Notes: generated by a model not told the origin, from the sequence alone. DNA of 64,000 nucleotides from Gemmataceae bacterium (GCA_022842245.1 JALHPZ010000020.1:51822-115821); one strand, 5' to 3'. Shown: positions 46,201 to 56,801, counted from the stretch's first letter. Translations and numbers: made by a program.

Positions 46201-46601
46201 ACCTGATCCGCTATGCGATGGCGCACCCGTTCCTGACGGAGGTGACGGTGGACGGGAAGGCCGTGAGCGCCCCGGTCGGCGGCCGCATCCCGCTGCCGGC
46301 ATCGAAGGACGGCAAGACGATCACGATCGCAGCGAAGTTCATGGCGACGGCGGACGTGAAGACGAAGCTCTACGTCGGCGCCGGCGACGCGTATGCGATC
46401 AAGCTCGACGGCCAGGCCATCGGCAAGGGCACCGGCTTCCGCTCGATCAACCCGGCCCCGGACCGCGAAGAGTTCGAAGTGTCGATCCCGAAGGGAGACC
46501 ACGAGCTGACGATTGAGTTGCAGCACGCCGGCGCGGCCCGATGGATCACCGCGCGATTCCTCGACCCGGACCGCAAGTTGCGTCAAGCGGACGGGAAGTG
46601 A
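43245..46601 (+). CDS. PVC-type CxxCH heme protein, propeller plus HEAT repeats
   Basis: The 1118-residue exported protein has signal peptide MRALVILMLLASPAFA. The N-terminal half is the membrane-bound dehydrogenase/sorbosone-dehydrogenase-like propeller of planctomycetes (FTIDEKGRTWVVESFEYP; DTDGDGAADKRTVF; GLHGVFTQSNV). A HEAT-repeat region (about 640-830; EEVRIEAIRQVAAYADPKSV) leads to the heme motif QCSKCHKFEG near residue 875 and a C-terminal beta domain (LYVGAGDAYAIKLDGQAIGKG). It is likely a periplasmic redox enzyme of unknown substrate. About 330 bases (roughly 44490-44825) in the helical region are lower in GC with different codon choice, suggesting a recombined patch. The 3' end overlaps the convergent methyltransferase gene by 19 bp. 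Confidence 0.93.
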   Translation: MRALVILMLLASPAFAQREFGFDNTKSSGQPYLKPEETVAKFKVAPEFEVKLFAGEPLMTNPIAFTIDEKGRTWVVESFEYPKRTPKGKMPRDRIVILEDTDGDGAADKRTVFAEGKDFPESFDMASGIEVGHGGVYLGAPPYLWFIENKDDKPGKFEILAKGFGSQDTHETLNTFQWGPDGWLYGLHGVFTQSNVKTADGAEVKMNAAVWRLHPKTKKFEIFSEGTSNPWGMDWRNTDGQFILACCVIPHLYHMVPGGIYQRQGGTSVNPYHYGYLKEISDHTFHRESGWAHAGLISLDVPHMPERFRNSVIFGSIHGCSIKQNILKPNGSSYIASRGDDFLVSGDKNVRPINMKWGPLGDIYLIDWHDQNPCHQTKPDDWDYERGRVYRIQLKGTVAKKAEDLGKKTPEELVKLAIADASLRGAAINPYLIRTAQRLVQHATGEQREAARTAYINSRQIDGSFYSQLLANAFDVKPNYNRFHAGETERAAWIRAEAQDRPSEKLLDTIRAAVTDTNARDSVERREAASAAIRLAGKHDVTPLVRALMSRKEDANDPLIPHLTWIAYEKALMKTSAKAGGTDANGKPVAGTSSLDAELAWLAEQAPNNIFVRDQIIPKVMRRLVATGKAEDLERCLKFVGDVTDTNTREKALDGLALALAGQTVKPPESWRKLQNELRKEPRLTTLTNKIAVSFRDPQVFQRMLAQMTNAKQKEEVRIEAIRQVAAYADPKSVDGLLALVKEEKSDAIRIEAVRALGGINNKDVAIGLVSNWEKLSPPVRAEAINALAGRKEWAAALLSGMETKVIDRALVTDNTISRIQGFNDRRLNEMIEKSWGRTRPTPGELTKLIDMTRADLHAKPGSFARGAKVFETQCSKCHKFEGKGNEVGPALDGAGRDIEYLLGNVLDPNRVIGAPYFVRQINTLDGQSLQGVLTEEDANFITIKVENAVLKKIAKKDLDGPVKVLEKSMMPEGLGNNLTPENFRDLIRYAMAHPFLTEVTVDGKAVSAPVGGRIPLPASKDGKTITIAAKFMATADVKTKLYVGAGDAYAIKLDGQAIGKGTGFRSINPAPDREEFEVSIPKGDHELTIELQHAGAARWITARFLDPDRKLRQADGK

Positions 46602-47233
46602 CCTGGCTTTCGCCAGATCGTCGCCGCGAGGAACCCGCCAAGGGATTCTTCGCGGCGTATTCGTTCCAGTCCATTCGACAGTAGAATCGGAACAGGATCG
46701 ACGAGGGTGCTGGCCGGGATGCGTGTCGCCACTTTGAAGAACAGATACATCCCTGCGAGCAGCAATCGCGAGACCGGTCCGGAAAGCGGTCCGTTGGGTT
46801 CGCGGAAGTCGCCGACGATCCAGCGGCCGCCGGGATTCAGCGCCGGCACCAGTCGCGCGATCAGGCTCTTCAATTCCTTTTCCGGAAAGCAATCGAGGAA
46901 GAAGTTCGTGACGATGGCGTCGTAACCTTCCGTTTCGAATGCCGCCGTCCGGGCGTCTTCGACACGGAAGTGCGCATGATCCGAAGCAACGCGGTCGCGG
47001 GCCACTTTCACCATCGCCGGGCTGATGTCGAGCGATTCGATGCGGGCGGTCGGGTTCACATTCAGCAGCGCTTCGAGAAACCGCCCGTCGCCATCGCCGA
47101 GGATCAGGATGGATTCGGCTGACTTCATTTCTTCCAGGAACGCGATGCGGCAGCGGTGCAGGTACGGACCGAAGCTGAGCCTTTCCAGCCATTCATACGG
47201 TGCCGCCAGCCGGTCGAAGTTCACACGGTTCAC
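46583..47233 (-). CDS. class I SAM-dependent methyltransferase
   Basis: The 216-residue product starts at a GTG overlapping the stop of the upstream membrane-protein gene (GTGA). It begins NRVNFDRLAAPYEWLERLSFGPYLHRCR, like UbiE-type and phospholipid methyltransferases, then motif I ILILGDGDGRFLEAL, IESLDISPAMVKVAR, and ALNPGGRWIVGDFREPNG. A hydrophobic amphipathic segment (LLLAGMYLFFKVATRIPA) suggests membrane association. It is the last gene of the lipid/polyketide run, so a lipid or quinone-like acceptor is plausible. Confidence 0.83.
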   Translation of the reverse strand: MNRVNFDRLAAPYEWLERLSFGPYLHRCRIAFLEEMKSAESILILGDGDGRFLEALLNVNPTARIESLDISPAMVKVARDRVASDHAHFRVEDARTAAFETEGYDAIVTNFFLDCFPEKELKSLIARLVPALNPGGRWIVGDFREPNGPLSGPVSRLLLAGMYLFFKVATRIPASTLVDPVPILLSNGLERIRREESLGGFLAATIWRKPGHFPSA

Positions 47234-48000
47234 AGCGCGGCCTCGACGGCCAGCGGCAGGATCAGCACGGCGTCGGCGAGCACGCGAGCCGCGCGAGGCC
47301 GGGCACGCAGGAACAAGTGGACCGCCAGCAGCAACGCGAGCGAACCGACGAGCGCCATCGCGACCGGGCCGGGCGTCGCCGCGCTCAGGATCGCGACGGC
47401 CAGGATCAACCACCAGCTCTCGCCGAGACCCGGCTTGGAGTGTTCCCAGCGATCGATGAGACGGCAATTCAACCAGCAGACGACGCCGAAGGCGAGGATG
47501 GCGGGCAGCCAGTCCATGCGAAACGCCGGCGACGCGAGCAGGGGCACGGCCACGCCGGCGGCGAAGCCGATGCCGACGAGCAGTTCCTTGAAGCCGGACT
47601 TCGCGAGCATGCCGGGCGCGAGGAGATGCACGAGGGCGAGGTAGCCCCCGATCCCCGCGGCGACGACCGCGCCCATTTCGACCACGCGCATCGGAAGAAA
47701 ACAGATTGCCACCATGACGGCGAGCAACGAGACGGCGACCAGGACTTGCAGCAGCGCGCGGTTCGCGCCGGCCCAGCGATGCCGCTCCGTGCGGTTCTCG
47801 CCGCGCCGGGCGTCCCAGCTTCGATCCAGCAGGTAGATGCTCCAAACGACGAGGGCGAGCGTGACGGAGATGGGGAAGTAGAGCGGCACATCGAACCGCG
47901 AGGCGAGGAACCGCTGCCAGACGACGGCGACGAACGGCGCATCGAGCGCGAGGAGATTCGGCACCAGCCACCAGGGGGTTCGTTCGATTGGTTCATTCAA
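47230..48000 (-). CDS. polytopic membrane protein, possibly UbiA-like
   Basis: The 256-residue product has about eight hydrophobic helices. An early cytoplasmic loop reads YLLDRSWDARRGENRTERHRW, a DxxxD-type arrangement that recalls the first Asp-rich motif of UbiA prenyltransferases, though their usual NDxxDxxxD is not matched exactly; WLNCRLIDRWEH later could correspond to a second Asp motif. UbiA enzymes attach prenyl groups to aromatic acceptors in membranes. The family call is tentative. The gene lies between the OleB-like hydrolase (10 bp) and the methyltransferase (4-bp overlap). Confidence 0.45.
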   Translation of the reverse strand: MNEPIERTPWWLVPNLLALDAPFVAVVWQRFLASRFDVPLYFPISVTLALVVWSIYLLDRSWDARRGENRTERHRWAGANRALLQVLVAVSLLAVMVAICFLPMRVVEMGAVVAAGIGGYLALVHLLAPGMLAKSGFKELLVGIGFAAGVAVPLLASPAFRMDWLPAILAFGVVCWLNCRLIDRWEHSKPGLGESWWLILAVAILSAATPGPVAMALVGSLALLLAVHLFLRARPRAARVLADAVLILPLAVEAAL

Positions 48001-48010
48001 TTCGAACGTC

Positions 48011-48933
<923 letters not shown>

Positions 48934-48937
<4 letters not shown>

Positions 48938-50088
48938 CACTCGATCCCCAGCATCATGCAGTTGAGGCCGCTGCCGATGCCGAGCCAGCCGACGCGGTTG
49001 CCGGGGACGAGGAACTCGCGCTCCTCGGCGAGGGCGGCCGTCAGGGGCAGCGAGACGGTGCCGATGTTGCCGAGGTAGGGGAAGGTGCTGAAGTCCTTCT
49101 CGATCGGGATGCCGAAGGCCTTGAGCATGGCGTCGCGGTGGCCGGCGCCGACCTGGTGGCAGATGACCTTGTCGAGTTCCTGGCTGGTCCAACCAAACTT
49201 CGTGAGGAACGAACTCCAGGTGCGGTAGCCGAGGTCGATGCCGTATTTCAGCACTTCGCCGGCGTGGGTTTCCATGAAGGGCATCATGACGTGCTTCATG
49301 CCGATGTCGATGCCCTTCTGCACGATGGCACCGGCGTTCGAGCCGAGGTAGCGCTGCACGGCGTGCGAGAGGTCGCCGCTGAGGAGCCGTTCGATCGGCG
49401 GCGGGAGCGCGGCCGATTGCAGGCCCCAGCGGCAGAGGGCGTGGTGCTCGGGGGCGTTCTTGGTCATGCCGCCGACGAGCTGGCGGCGTTTCTCGGCCGA
49501 GAACTCCTTCGAGGTCACGAGCACGGCCACCGCGCCGGAGCCGCCGGTGAGCGTGGCGACCGAGGAACGGTAGAGCTCCATGGACTTCGTTTCGACGAGG
49601 CGGTCGATGACGTTTTCGTTGATCTCGCGGGCCGACTCGCAGGAGACGACGAGTCCGGCGTCGGCCTGGCCGAGTTCGATCCGGTTCGCCACCTCGACGA
49701 CGCCGTTGAGCACGCCGAGGCAGGCGTTGCTGAGGTCGTAAATGGCGGCATCGCCGTTCAGGCCGATATTGGAGGCGACGGCGCAGGCGGTGGCGGGTTC
49801 GAAGCCCTCGCGGCAGACGCCGGCATAGATGAGGACGTCGAGGTCCTTCGGGGAGAAGTTTCGGCGGGCGAGCGCCTTCACGGCGGCGGCGGTGGCGCCG
49901 TCGGAGACGGAAAAGTTCCGGTCCCACCAGCGGCGCTCGCCGATGCCGGTGAGCAGTTCGAGCTGTCCGGAGACGAACTTGTGCTCGTCGTAGAACGGCT
50001 TGAGGCGCGCTTCGAGTTCGGCCGTGGACACCACCACGGGAGGCAGTTCGTAGCCGAGCGATTCGATGTGGACGCGGGAATAGCGCAT
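48934..50088 (-). CDS. 3-oxoacyl-ACP synthase III-like, OleA-type condensing enzyme
   Basis: The 384-residue product starts at the ATG at 50088. It is a FabH/OleA-family thiolase with the catalytic Cys in SNACLGVLNG near 122, His in CHQVGAGHRD near 310, and Asn in YLGNIGTVS near 339. It is longer than FabH (about 317) and close to OleA (about 350), which joins two acyl chains head to head by Claisen condensation. Immediately downstream is an OleB-like hydrolase; 59 bp upstream is the PfaC-like synthase. The classic OleC and OleD genes are not found here, so an OleA-type condensation is likely but the product is unknown. Confidence 0.8.
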
Positions 50089-50147
50089 GGCGGGTATCGA
50101 TGCGGAGGCGGGCCGGGTCCGTCCGGTCGGCCGGCAAGCCGGCTCCG

Positions 50148-53100
50148 CTACTCTAGCGTGAATCCGGTCATCTGGTAGATGATTCGGCCATCGACGACGA
50201 GGAATCCATCGGCGGTGAGTTTTCGGTTCACCGGGTCTTCCTCGGTCACTTCCAGCACGACCGTGACCCGTTGATCGACCGGAAGCACCTGTCCGCGATA
50301 AGTCCATTCGTGTTTTCGATTTAGGGCGACGGTCCGCCAGCCGTGGGGCGGCGGCGGGCCGAATTTTTTCCAGGCGACATATTTGAGCAACTGGAGGAAC
50401 GACTCCAAACCGAGCGAACCGGGCCAGACCGGATCTTGGTAAAAGTGCGCCTGGAAGAACCAGAAACCGGGATCGACGGCGATCGAACCCTGGACAAGCC
50501 CCAGCCCCTTCCGGCCGCCGCGCGGAAGGTAGCCCTCGATCGCGTCGACCATGCGAAGCTGGGCGGCGGGGAACGGCGGGTCGAACGGCAGCCGGTCGGG
50601 ATTCGCGCGGTCCTCCGGCGCGAGGAACGGCACCTTGGCGGTGGGCATGCCGACCTGGTTGGCGAGCGCGTCCTTCGTGAAGAAGCCGAAGTAGGTGGTG
50701 CCCTCGTAGACGGTGCCGCGGTCGCAGGCGACGGTCATGGAGTAGTGCTGGATGATCATGCCGGCGGAGGACGACACGTTGGTCATGGTCACGTTCGTGG
50801 TCAGCGTGCCGATGTCGGGGCCGACGGGGAGGAACTGGGTCGCTTTGCCGCCGAGGTTGCGGAAGGAGAGGTCGACGGGGCTGGTGAGGGCGGAGCCGCA
50901 GTAGGCGGCGAGCCAGCCGCAAGGCTGGAGGGCGATTTCGAGCAGAATGCTGAACGGCATGGTCGGCGCGCGGTTGGCGGCGAAGTACCACGCATCCGGA
51001 GGCACGTCGTAGAGCGCGGTGCAGGCGGCGCCGGCTTTCAGCACGAACGGCTCGCCCGTCACAGCCGTGATGCAATCGAGGAACTGGTACGGCGGGCCGG
51101 GCAGGCGGGCGATGACGCGATCGCGATCGAAGACGCGGTACGGCTCGCCGAAGGCTTCCGATGGGTTGCCATTCGAGTAGGCCAGGATCTTTTGGGTATC
51201 GTACTTTGGAGTGCGGAGTGCGGAGTGCGGAGTGCGGAGTGAAGACCAGATCGAAGACAGCTTCTCACGCGTGAGGCCTGACATGCGCAGGGATAGGTTC
51301 GTGATCTCGACGATCGGTTTGCCGTCGGCGTACATGAGCGCGTCGGCGATGGCATACGGCGCGGGGCCGAAGCCGAGTTCCTTGACGCTGATCTCGTAGG
51401 TGACACGTTTCGTGGATTCGAGAACCTGCCCGCGGCACTTCAGGCGGCTGTCCACGCCCGGCACCGGTTCGCAGACGACTTCGCCCTCCTCGCCGATCCA
51501 ACCGATACGGGCGAGCAGGATGCGCAGCGTGTGCAGGCAGCACTCGTACATCAGCGTGCCGGGCATCACCTTGTCGTCGACGAAGTGGCACTCGATGAAC
51601 CATTCCTTCGGCCGCAGGTCGTACTCGGCGCGGATGAAGCCGGTGCCGAAACGCCCGCCCGCCGGGTCGAGTTCGACGACGCGATCGACGAGGCGGAGCA
51701 TGCCGCCGGGCAGCTTGAGCGGGCTGCGCAGCGCGAGGTTCGCGAAGGCCGGTCCGAACGCGGCAGCGTAGTCGCCGGCACGCAGCGACTCGACGCCGGC
51801 GTCGTCCACGGCGCAGCGCGACAAGGGAACGAGATCGCGCCAGTCGGCGGGTTTCTTCCCGGGCACCGGTTGCTTGTCGAGCTTGGTGTGGACGATCCCC
51901 TGTCCGGCCTCGAGGGCGGCCTGCGTGAAGAACCCGGCCACGCCGTTCTTCATGCTCAACAGCGGCTTCCCGTCGATCGTCCCTTCGAAACGGAAGCGGA
52001 ACAGCCAGGCGTCGGCCTGGTTGAAGAATCCGTCGATGTGGATGTCGTATTCGATGCGCTCGCCGACGCGGGGCAGCTCGCGGTGGAACGTGACGACGGC
52101 GTCGAGCAGGCGATAAACCGCGCGGCCCTTCGTGACGAAGTCGATGCCGAGGAAGCCGGAGAGGAACAGGTCCGCCTGGCCGGCCTCGACCGTGACGCTC
52201 GTCGGGCAGCGCCCGGAATCGAGGTACCAGCGGCCGGCGTGGACGGTGTGGTCGGTGACGCAGCGGCCCGACGCCAGCGAACGCGGCTCGCCGTCGATGC
52301 GCAGGATGCGATCGACGAGCATGAGCGGTCCTTCGGGCAGCCGCACGCGCGTGGGGTGCGCGTCGATGGGGGCGAAGTCGGGGCCGAGGACGTCGCCGAT
52401 CTTTCCGACGGCGAAGGCGGTGCATTGCTCGAAGGTGAGAGTGGTGGGCACTTGTTTAGCGGCGACGTGCAGCGGAGCGCGGGGGACCGGCGAGTCGATC
52501 GGGTTCGATTCATCGGTCAATCGCGTTTGAAGGGAGAGCGCCGCCACGCTCGTATTCACGAGAGCGTTCTGCAGTTGAAGGAACATCGCGTGCGCGTCGG
52601 CGGTCGCCTGCTGGCCCGCCATCGCGGCGTGGACGAACGGCGACCAATCCGCAGCGGGTTGCGCCACCGGCCGGGGGGCCGGGCGCGGCGTTTGCGTCAG
52701 CGGCGCCGCGATGGCTTCCACCACCACCGGCTCGGCGGGCACCTCCCACGGCAGCAGTACCTCGTCCACCGGCACATTCCGCGGCAATTCCGGGGCCGGC
52801 GTCCGCCGCCGGATCGGTGCGGCCGTCGGCACGATCAGCTCGCGCTTCGCGGCGGCCGATTGGATCCGGTGCCCGACGCACGGCGACTCGCCGCCATACA
52901 GTGCGGCCAGATCCACCGGAACGCGCTCGGCGACGAGCTGCGCGAGCGCCCGGAGCACGAGCGAGACCGAATCCTGCCGCGGCGCGCAGACCGACCGCGC
53001 CACGTGCGGACGTTCGCCGAGCGTGGCCGTGATCATGCGCGACGTGGACGCGCCCGGCCCCATTTCGAGGAACACGCGTACGCCGTCCCGGTAGGCCGCT

Positions 53101-56100
53101 TCGACGACGTTCGGGAAGTCGATCGTGCCGACGAGGCCGGCCGTGATCGAGTCGGCCGCGTTCTCGCTCGTCATTCGGTATTCGCGGCCCCACGCGCCGC
53201 TGTAGAACCGCGTGCGCGGCGGCACCGTCGTCGGCAGCGTGTGCAACTCGCGGTACTGGCGCTCGACCGGTTTGCCCGCCTCGCAGTGCGCGAGTGTGAC
53301 GCCCGACACGGGCAGGAACGGCTTGCCCATCGCCAGTGCGAGTTTCTCCACGTCGGCGCGCAGCCCGCCGATCACGCACTCGTTCGGCGAGGTGACGATG
53401 AGCAGGTACGCCTTCAACCCCGGCCGCAGGTGCGGGCGCACGTCGTCGGGCGCCGCGGGTGTCAGCCCGACGACCCAATCGATCGGTTCCGAAGTACCGA
53501 AGAACTCGCGGGCCGAATCGTACGGCGGACCGAGGTCGGTGGTGAAGAGCGTCGAGTTCCGAATCCGTTCGTACATCTCGTCGCGATCGGTCCAGACGCG
53601 CAGACCGAAGAGACCGGCGGATTCGCCGAGGCTCTGGCCGAGCATCGCGTCGAAGGCCACGCCCAACGAGGCCATCAGGTCGGCGGTAAGAGTGCCGAGG
53701 GCGACCTGGCCGAAGAGGAAATCGCGCGGCGCCGCGGTGTCCGGGATCGTGTCGGTCCAGAAGAGGTGCGGGGCATACTGCGATCGCAAGTGGCGGTTCT
53801 CGCGCTCCTGGCGGCGGAGGATGTTGGGCCAGTGCGCGCCAAGATCGCGGCCCATGCCGGCGAACTGATTGCCGGAGCCGGGGAAGACGGCGGCAACCTT
53901 TCCACCTTGGCCAAGTGGATACGGATTGAAGAAGAGTCGATCGCGCCAGGCCGGCGGCAACACGACCGGCCCCGCGAGCATCCGCTTCGCAAACGGGATT
54001 GCGTCGGCCAGTTCCGCGGCGGAGCGGAGCACAAGGGCGACGGCGAGCTTGCGCCGCGGGTCGGGCGGCACGCGGCGGAACCAGCTGCGTGCGAGGGCCT
54101 CGATCGAGGGCGAATCGGGGGAATAGCCGGCACCGAGTCGAGTGAGACCGTCGGCGAGAGCGGCGTGGGAATCACCGTCGACGACGACGATGGCTTCGGT
54201 ACGGGAACCGAGGGGTTGGAACCGTTCGAGGTCGGGTGCGTCGACGGTGGGGCGGTATTCTTCCAGAATGGCGTGCGTACAGGAGCCGTCGAGGCCGAGG
54301 GCGGCGACGGCGGCACGCCGCGGGCCGTCGGCGCGATCGTGCAACCAGTAGCGAGGGGCGTTTCCGGCGGCGTCCGGGGGTAGGATGCGCCGATCCAGTG
54401 CGAGGCACGCGCGGACGAGGCCGACAAGCGCCGACGCGAAGCCGGTGCGGCCGACGACACGCCCGAGATCGGCGACCGCCAACGGCGCGGCGCGGCGCGT
54501 CTGCCCGTCGAGCGTCGCGAGCGCCTGGGCTTCAGCGGGTTCGCCGGTTGCCTCCAGATAGTGGATCTGGGCGGGATCGACGGCCCCGTCCAGGCAGGCA
54601 CGGAGCAACGACGACGCATAGGTTGCCGCGTCCGGTGCGTCCGACGCGACCGGCCCGCCGCCGGCGGAGCCGACGCCGCGGACGATGGCGTAGATGCGGT
54701 CGCCATCGCTGCGTGCCGTCGAGAGCCGCTTGAGCACCACGGCGGCCGCGCCGTCCGCGTCCGCCCGTGCGCCGGTCGCGCGCGGATCGGTCGCCAGCTC
54801 CACGCCGCCCACCACTGCGCGGTCCAGTTCCTTCGTCCGCAACGCTCGCACGGCGATTTCCAGCGCTCGGCCCGCGGACGTTTCCTCCCCGCAGATCGTG
54901 AAGCTCGGCCCGCCGAAGCGGAACGCCCGCGCGATCCGGCTCGCCGCGATGCTACCCAGCGCGCCCATTACGCGGTTCGCGTTCAGGGCCGGGCCGGCCG
55001 CGTCCGGGTCGATCCCCTGCTTCCGTGCCGCCCAGCGCAGGTGGAAGTTCGTCGTGTTCAGGTCCAGCCCTAGTCCGACGAACACGCCGCTGGCCGGATC
55101 GCCCTCCTCGGGTTCTTCTGTTCGCCCCCGACAATCGTCGAGCGCCGCCGCCGCCACCTTCAACGCGAGCAACTGCTGCGGCAGCAATTCCTCCAATTCC
55201 TTGGGCGGAATGCGGAACCGTTCGAGCGACACGCGCAGTTCGGCGATCGTACGACCGACGACGGTGCCGTTGAACGTCCACTCTTGAAACTCCCGCGTCG
55301 TTTCCGAATCGCCGCAGTGCGCCGCGAGGCCGACGATCGCGACGGCGCTCTCGTCCGCGTCCGTCGGTTCGTCGCTCAATTCCTGAAGGCGCGCCTGCAT
55401 CCTGCGAATCTTCGAGAGCAGCGCGCTGCCGGTGCCGCCCGCGTCGACCGGGCCGACGGTGCGAGGCTCGTAGGTCTGGCCCTTCCACTCTTCAAGCAGC
55501 AGGTGCGCGTTCACGCCGCCGAACCCGAACCCGCTCACCGCCGCCCGGCGTGTGGCTCCTCGCCGCCGCCAGTCTTCCGACTCGGACAGGACGCGGAACG
55601 GACTGGTGCGAAAGTTCAACTTCTCCGCCGGCTCGGCGAAATTCGCCTGCGGCGGACGCTTCCCGGCGGTCATCGCCAGCACGACTTTCATGGTCGCCGC
55701 CGCGCCGGCGCCCGTCAGCAGGTGGCCGACCGTCGATTTCACCGAACCGATGACACACTGCCCCGGCGTCCAACCCGGTTCGGACCGCCACAACTCCATC
55801 AGGCTCTCGAATTCGACCGCATCGCCCACCGGCGTGCCGGTCGCATGGCATTCGATCAGGTCGATGTCCGTCGGCCGCCACCCCGCCTGGCGATATGCGG
55901 CCCGCATTGCGCGGAGTTGCCCCTCGACGGCGGGCGCCAGCAGGTTGCCGACGCGGTCGTTGGAAAGCCCCGCCCCGGCGAGCACGGCGAAGATCGGATC
56001 GCCGGCCGCGACGGCGTCCGAGAGCCGCTTCAGCACGAAGATGCCGGCACCCTCGCCCACCACGAGACCGTCGGCGGCGCGGTCGAACGGCGAGCACCGG

Positions 56101-56801
56101 CCCGACGGTGAGAGAGCACGCAGCTGCGCGAAGCCCATCTGCGTGTACTGGCAATCGGGCCGCGAGCAGCCACCCGCCAGCATGGCGTCGGCGCGGCCGG
56201 CGAGCAATTCGTCCGCCGCCAGCTTGAGTGCGTACAGCGACGACGCGCACGCGGCGTCCAGCGTGTAGCCGCCGAGGCCGAGGCCGAGCGCCTTCGCCAG
56301 CAGGCCCGCGGGAAGCCCGGCCGGGTGGCGGTTCCACCGGTGCGTGCGCCCGTTCGACTTCAATCCGATGGCCGGTCCCAGGATCTCCCGCGCGAGTGCG
56401 TTCGATTTGTCCGTTGGCAGGCAGATGTTGCCGAGCACCACGCCGACCTTGCGCCGGTTCACGTTCCCGGTGTTCGCGCTGTTCCACGCACGGCCGCCAA
56501 CGTCGAGCACGAGGTGGAAGAGCGGATCGAGTTCGCGCAGCAGGGGTGCGGGCACGTCGAGGCCGGCGAGGTCGGCGTCGAAAGGGTCGAGGAAATAACC
56601 GCGAGGGGAATAGACCGTGTCGGGGTGGGCGATGCGGGGGTCGGCGCAGCGGTCCGGGGGCAGGTGCCAGCGTCCGGCGGGGACGTCGCGCGAGCCGTCG
56701 TGCGCGGCGGCGACGTTCCGCCAGAAGAGTTCGAGGTCCGCCCCGCTGCCGGGAAACCGACCGGCCATGCCGACGATGGCGACGCGATCCGTGGTGGGCA
56801 T
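50148..56801 (-). CDS. PfaC-like type I fatty acid/polyketide synthase (KS-KS'-AT-DH repeats)
   Basis: A 2217-residue multidomain synthase starting at 56801. KS1 (about 1-440) has DAACASS with Cys near 185, HATGTPVGD, and KSTVGHLLTGAG. A second KS-like domain (about 480-880) reads CGEETSAGRAL where the Cys motif belongs, so it is a chain-length-factor-type inactive KS. An acyltransferase (about 970-1300) has GQSLGES near 1052. A Pro-rich linker follows, then at least three FabA-like hotdog dehydratase units (1480-2217; LPEGPLMLVDRIL, GGMLRLVDRVVELD). I find no ACP serine motif (DSL-type) and no ketoreductase, so partners must be encoded elsewhere. A 7-bp repeat interrupts between hotdog units near residue 1858. 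Confidence 0.88.
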   Translation of the reverse strand: MPTTDRVAIVGMAGRFPGSGADLELFWRNVAAAHDGSRDVPAGRWHLPPDRCADPRIAHPDTVYSPRGYFLDPFDADLAGLDVPAPLLRELDPLFHLVLDVGGRAWNSANTGNVNRRKVGVVLGNICLPTDKSNALAREILGPAIGLKSNGRTHRWNRHPAGLPAGLLAKALGLGLGGYTLDAACASSLYALKLAADELLAGRADAMLAGGCSRPDCQYTQMGFAQLRALSPSGRCSPFDRAADGLVVGEGAGIFVLKRLSDAVAAGDPIFAVLAGAGLSNDRVGNLLAPAVEGQLRAMRAAYRQAGWRPTDIDLIECHATGTPVGDAVEFESLMELWRSEPGWTPGQCVIGSVKSTVGHLLTGAGAAATMKVVLAMTAGKRPPQANFAEPAEKLNFRTSPFRVLSESEDWRRRGATRRAAVSGFGFGGVNAHLLLEEWKGQTYEPRTVGPVDAGGTGSALLSKIRRMQARLQELSDEPTDADESAVAIVGLAAHCGDSETTREFQEWTFNGTVVGRTIAELRVSLERFRIPPKELEELLPQQLLALKVAAAALDDCRGRTEEPEEGDPASGVFVGLGLDLNTTNFHLRWAARKQGIDPDAAGPALNANRVMGALGSIAASRIARAFRFGGPSFTICGEETSAGRALEIAVRALRTKELDRAVVGGVELATDPRATGARADADGAAAVVLKRLSTARSDGDRIYAIVRGVGSAGGGPVASDAPDAATYASSLLRACLDGAVDPAQIHYLEATGEPAEAQALATLDGQTRRAAPLAVADLGRVVGRTGFASALVGLVRACLALDRRILPPDAAGNAPRYWLHDRADGPRRAAVAALGLDGSCTHAILEEYRPTVDAPDLERFQPLGSRTEAIVVVDGDSHAALADGLTRLGAGYSPDSPSIEALARSWFRRVPPDPRRKLAVALVLRSAAELADAIPFAKRMLAGPVVLPPAWRDRLFFNPYPLGQGGKVAAVFPGSGNQFAGMGRDLGAHWPNILRRQERENRHLRSQYAPHLFWTDTIPDTAAPRDFLFGQVALGTLTADLMASLGVAFDAMLGQSLGESAGLFGLRVWTDRDEMYERIRNSTLFTTDLGPPYDSAREFFGTSEPIDWVVGLTPAAPDDVRPHLRPGLKAYLLIVTSPNECVIGGLRADVEKLALAMGKPFLPVSGVTLAHCEAGKPVERQYRELHTLPTTVPPRTRFYSGAWGREYRMTSENAADSITAGLVGTIDFPNVVEAAYRDGVRVFLEMGPGASTSRMITATLGERPHVARSVCAPRQDSVSLVLRALAQLVAERVPVDLAALYGGESPCVGHRIQSAAAKRELIVPTAAPIRRRTPAPELPRNVPVDEVLLPWEVPAEPVVVEAIAAPLTQTPRPAPRPVAQPAADWSPFVHAAMAGQQATADAHAMFLQLQNALVNTSVAALSLQTRLTDESNPIDSPVPRAPLHVAAKQVPTTLTFEQCTAFAVGKIGDVLGPDFAPIDAHPTRVRLPEGPLMLVDRILRIDGEPRSLASGRCVTDHTVHAGRWYLDSGRCPTSVTVEAGQADLFLSGFLGIDFVTKGRAVYRLLDAVVTFHRELPRVGERIEYDIHIDGFFNQADAWLFRFRFEGTIDGKPLLSMKNGVAGFFTQAALEAGQGIVHTKLDKQPVPGKKPADWRDLVPLSRCAVDDAGVESLRAGDYAAAFGPAFANLALRSPLKLPGGMLRLVDRVVELDPAGGRFGTGFIRAEYDLRPKEWFIECHFVDDKVMPGTLMYECCLHTLRILLARIGWIGEEGEVVCEPVPGVDSRLKCRGQVLESTKRVTYEISVKELGFGPAPYAIADALMYADGKPIVEITNLSLRMSGLTREKLSSIWSSLRTPHSALRTPKYDTQKILAYSNGNPSEAFGEPYRVFDRDRVIARLPGPPYQFLDCITAVTGEPFVLKAGAACTALYDVPPDAWYFAANRAPTMPFSILLEIALQPCGWLAAYCGSALTSPVDLSFRNLGGKATQFLPVGPDIGTLTTNVTMTNVSSSAGMIIQHYSMTVACDRGTVYEGTTYFGFFTKDALANQVGMPTAKVPFLAPEDRANPDRLPFDPPFPAAQLRMVDAIEGYLPRGGRKGLGLVQGSIAVDPGFWFFQAHFYQDPVWPGSLGLESFLQLLKYVAWKKFGPPPPHGWRTVALNRKHEWTYRGQVLPVDQRVTVVLEVTEEDPVNRKLTADGFLVVDGRIIYQMTGFTLE
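51208..51241. repeat. 7-bp tandem repeat inside the PfaC-like gene
   Basis: Almost five perfect copies of ggagtgc lie within the coding sequence. On the minus strand they encode SLRTPHSALRTPK-type residues in the linker between two dehydratase units. The frame is retained. Confidence 0.9.

Noticed and set aside
51531..54383. Long open frame of 950 codons antisense to the PfaC-like gene
   Set aside because: No domains are visible and it is fully overlapped by recognised KS/AT/DH coding sequence.
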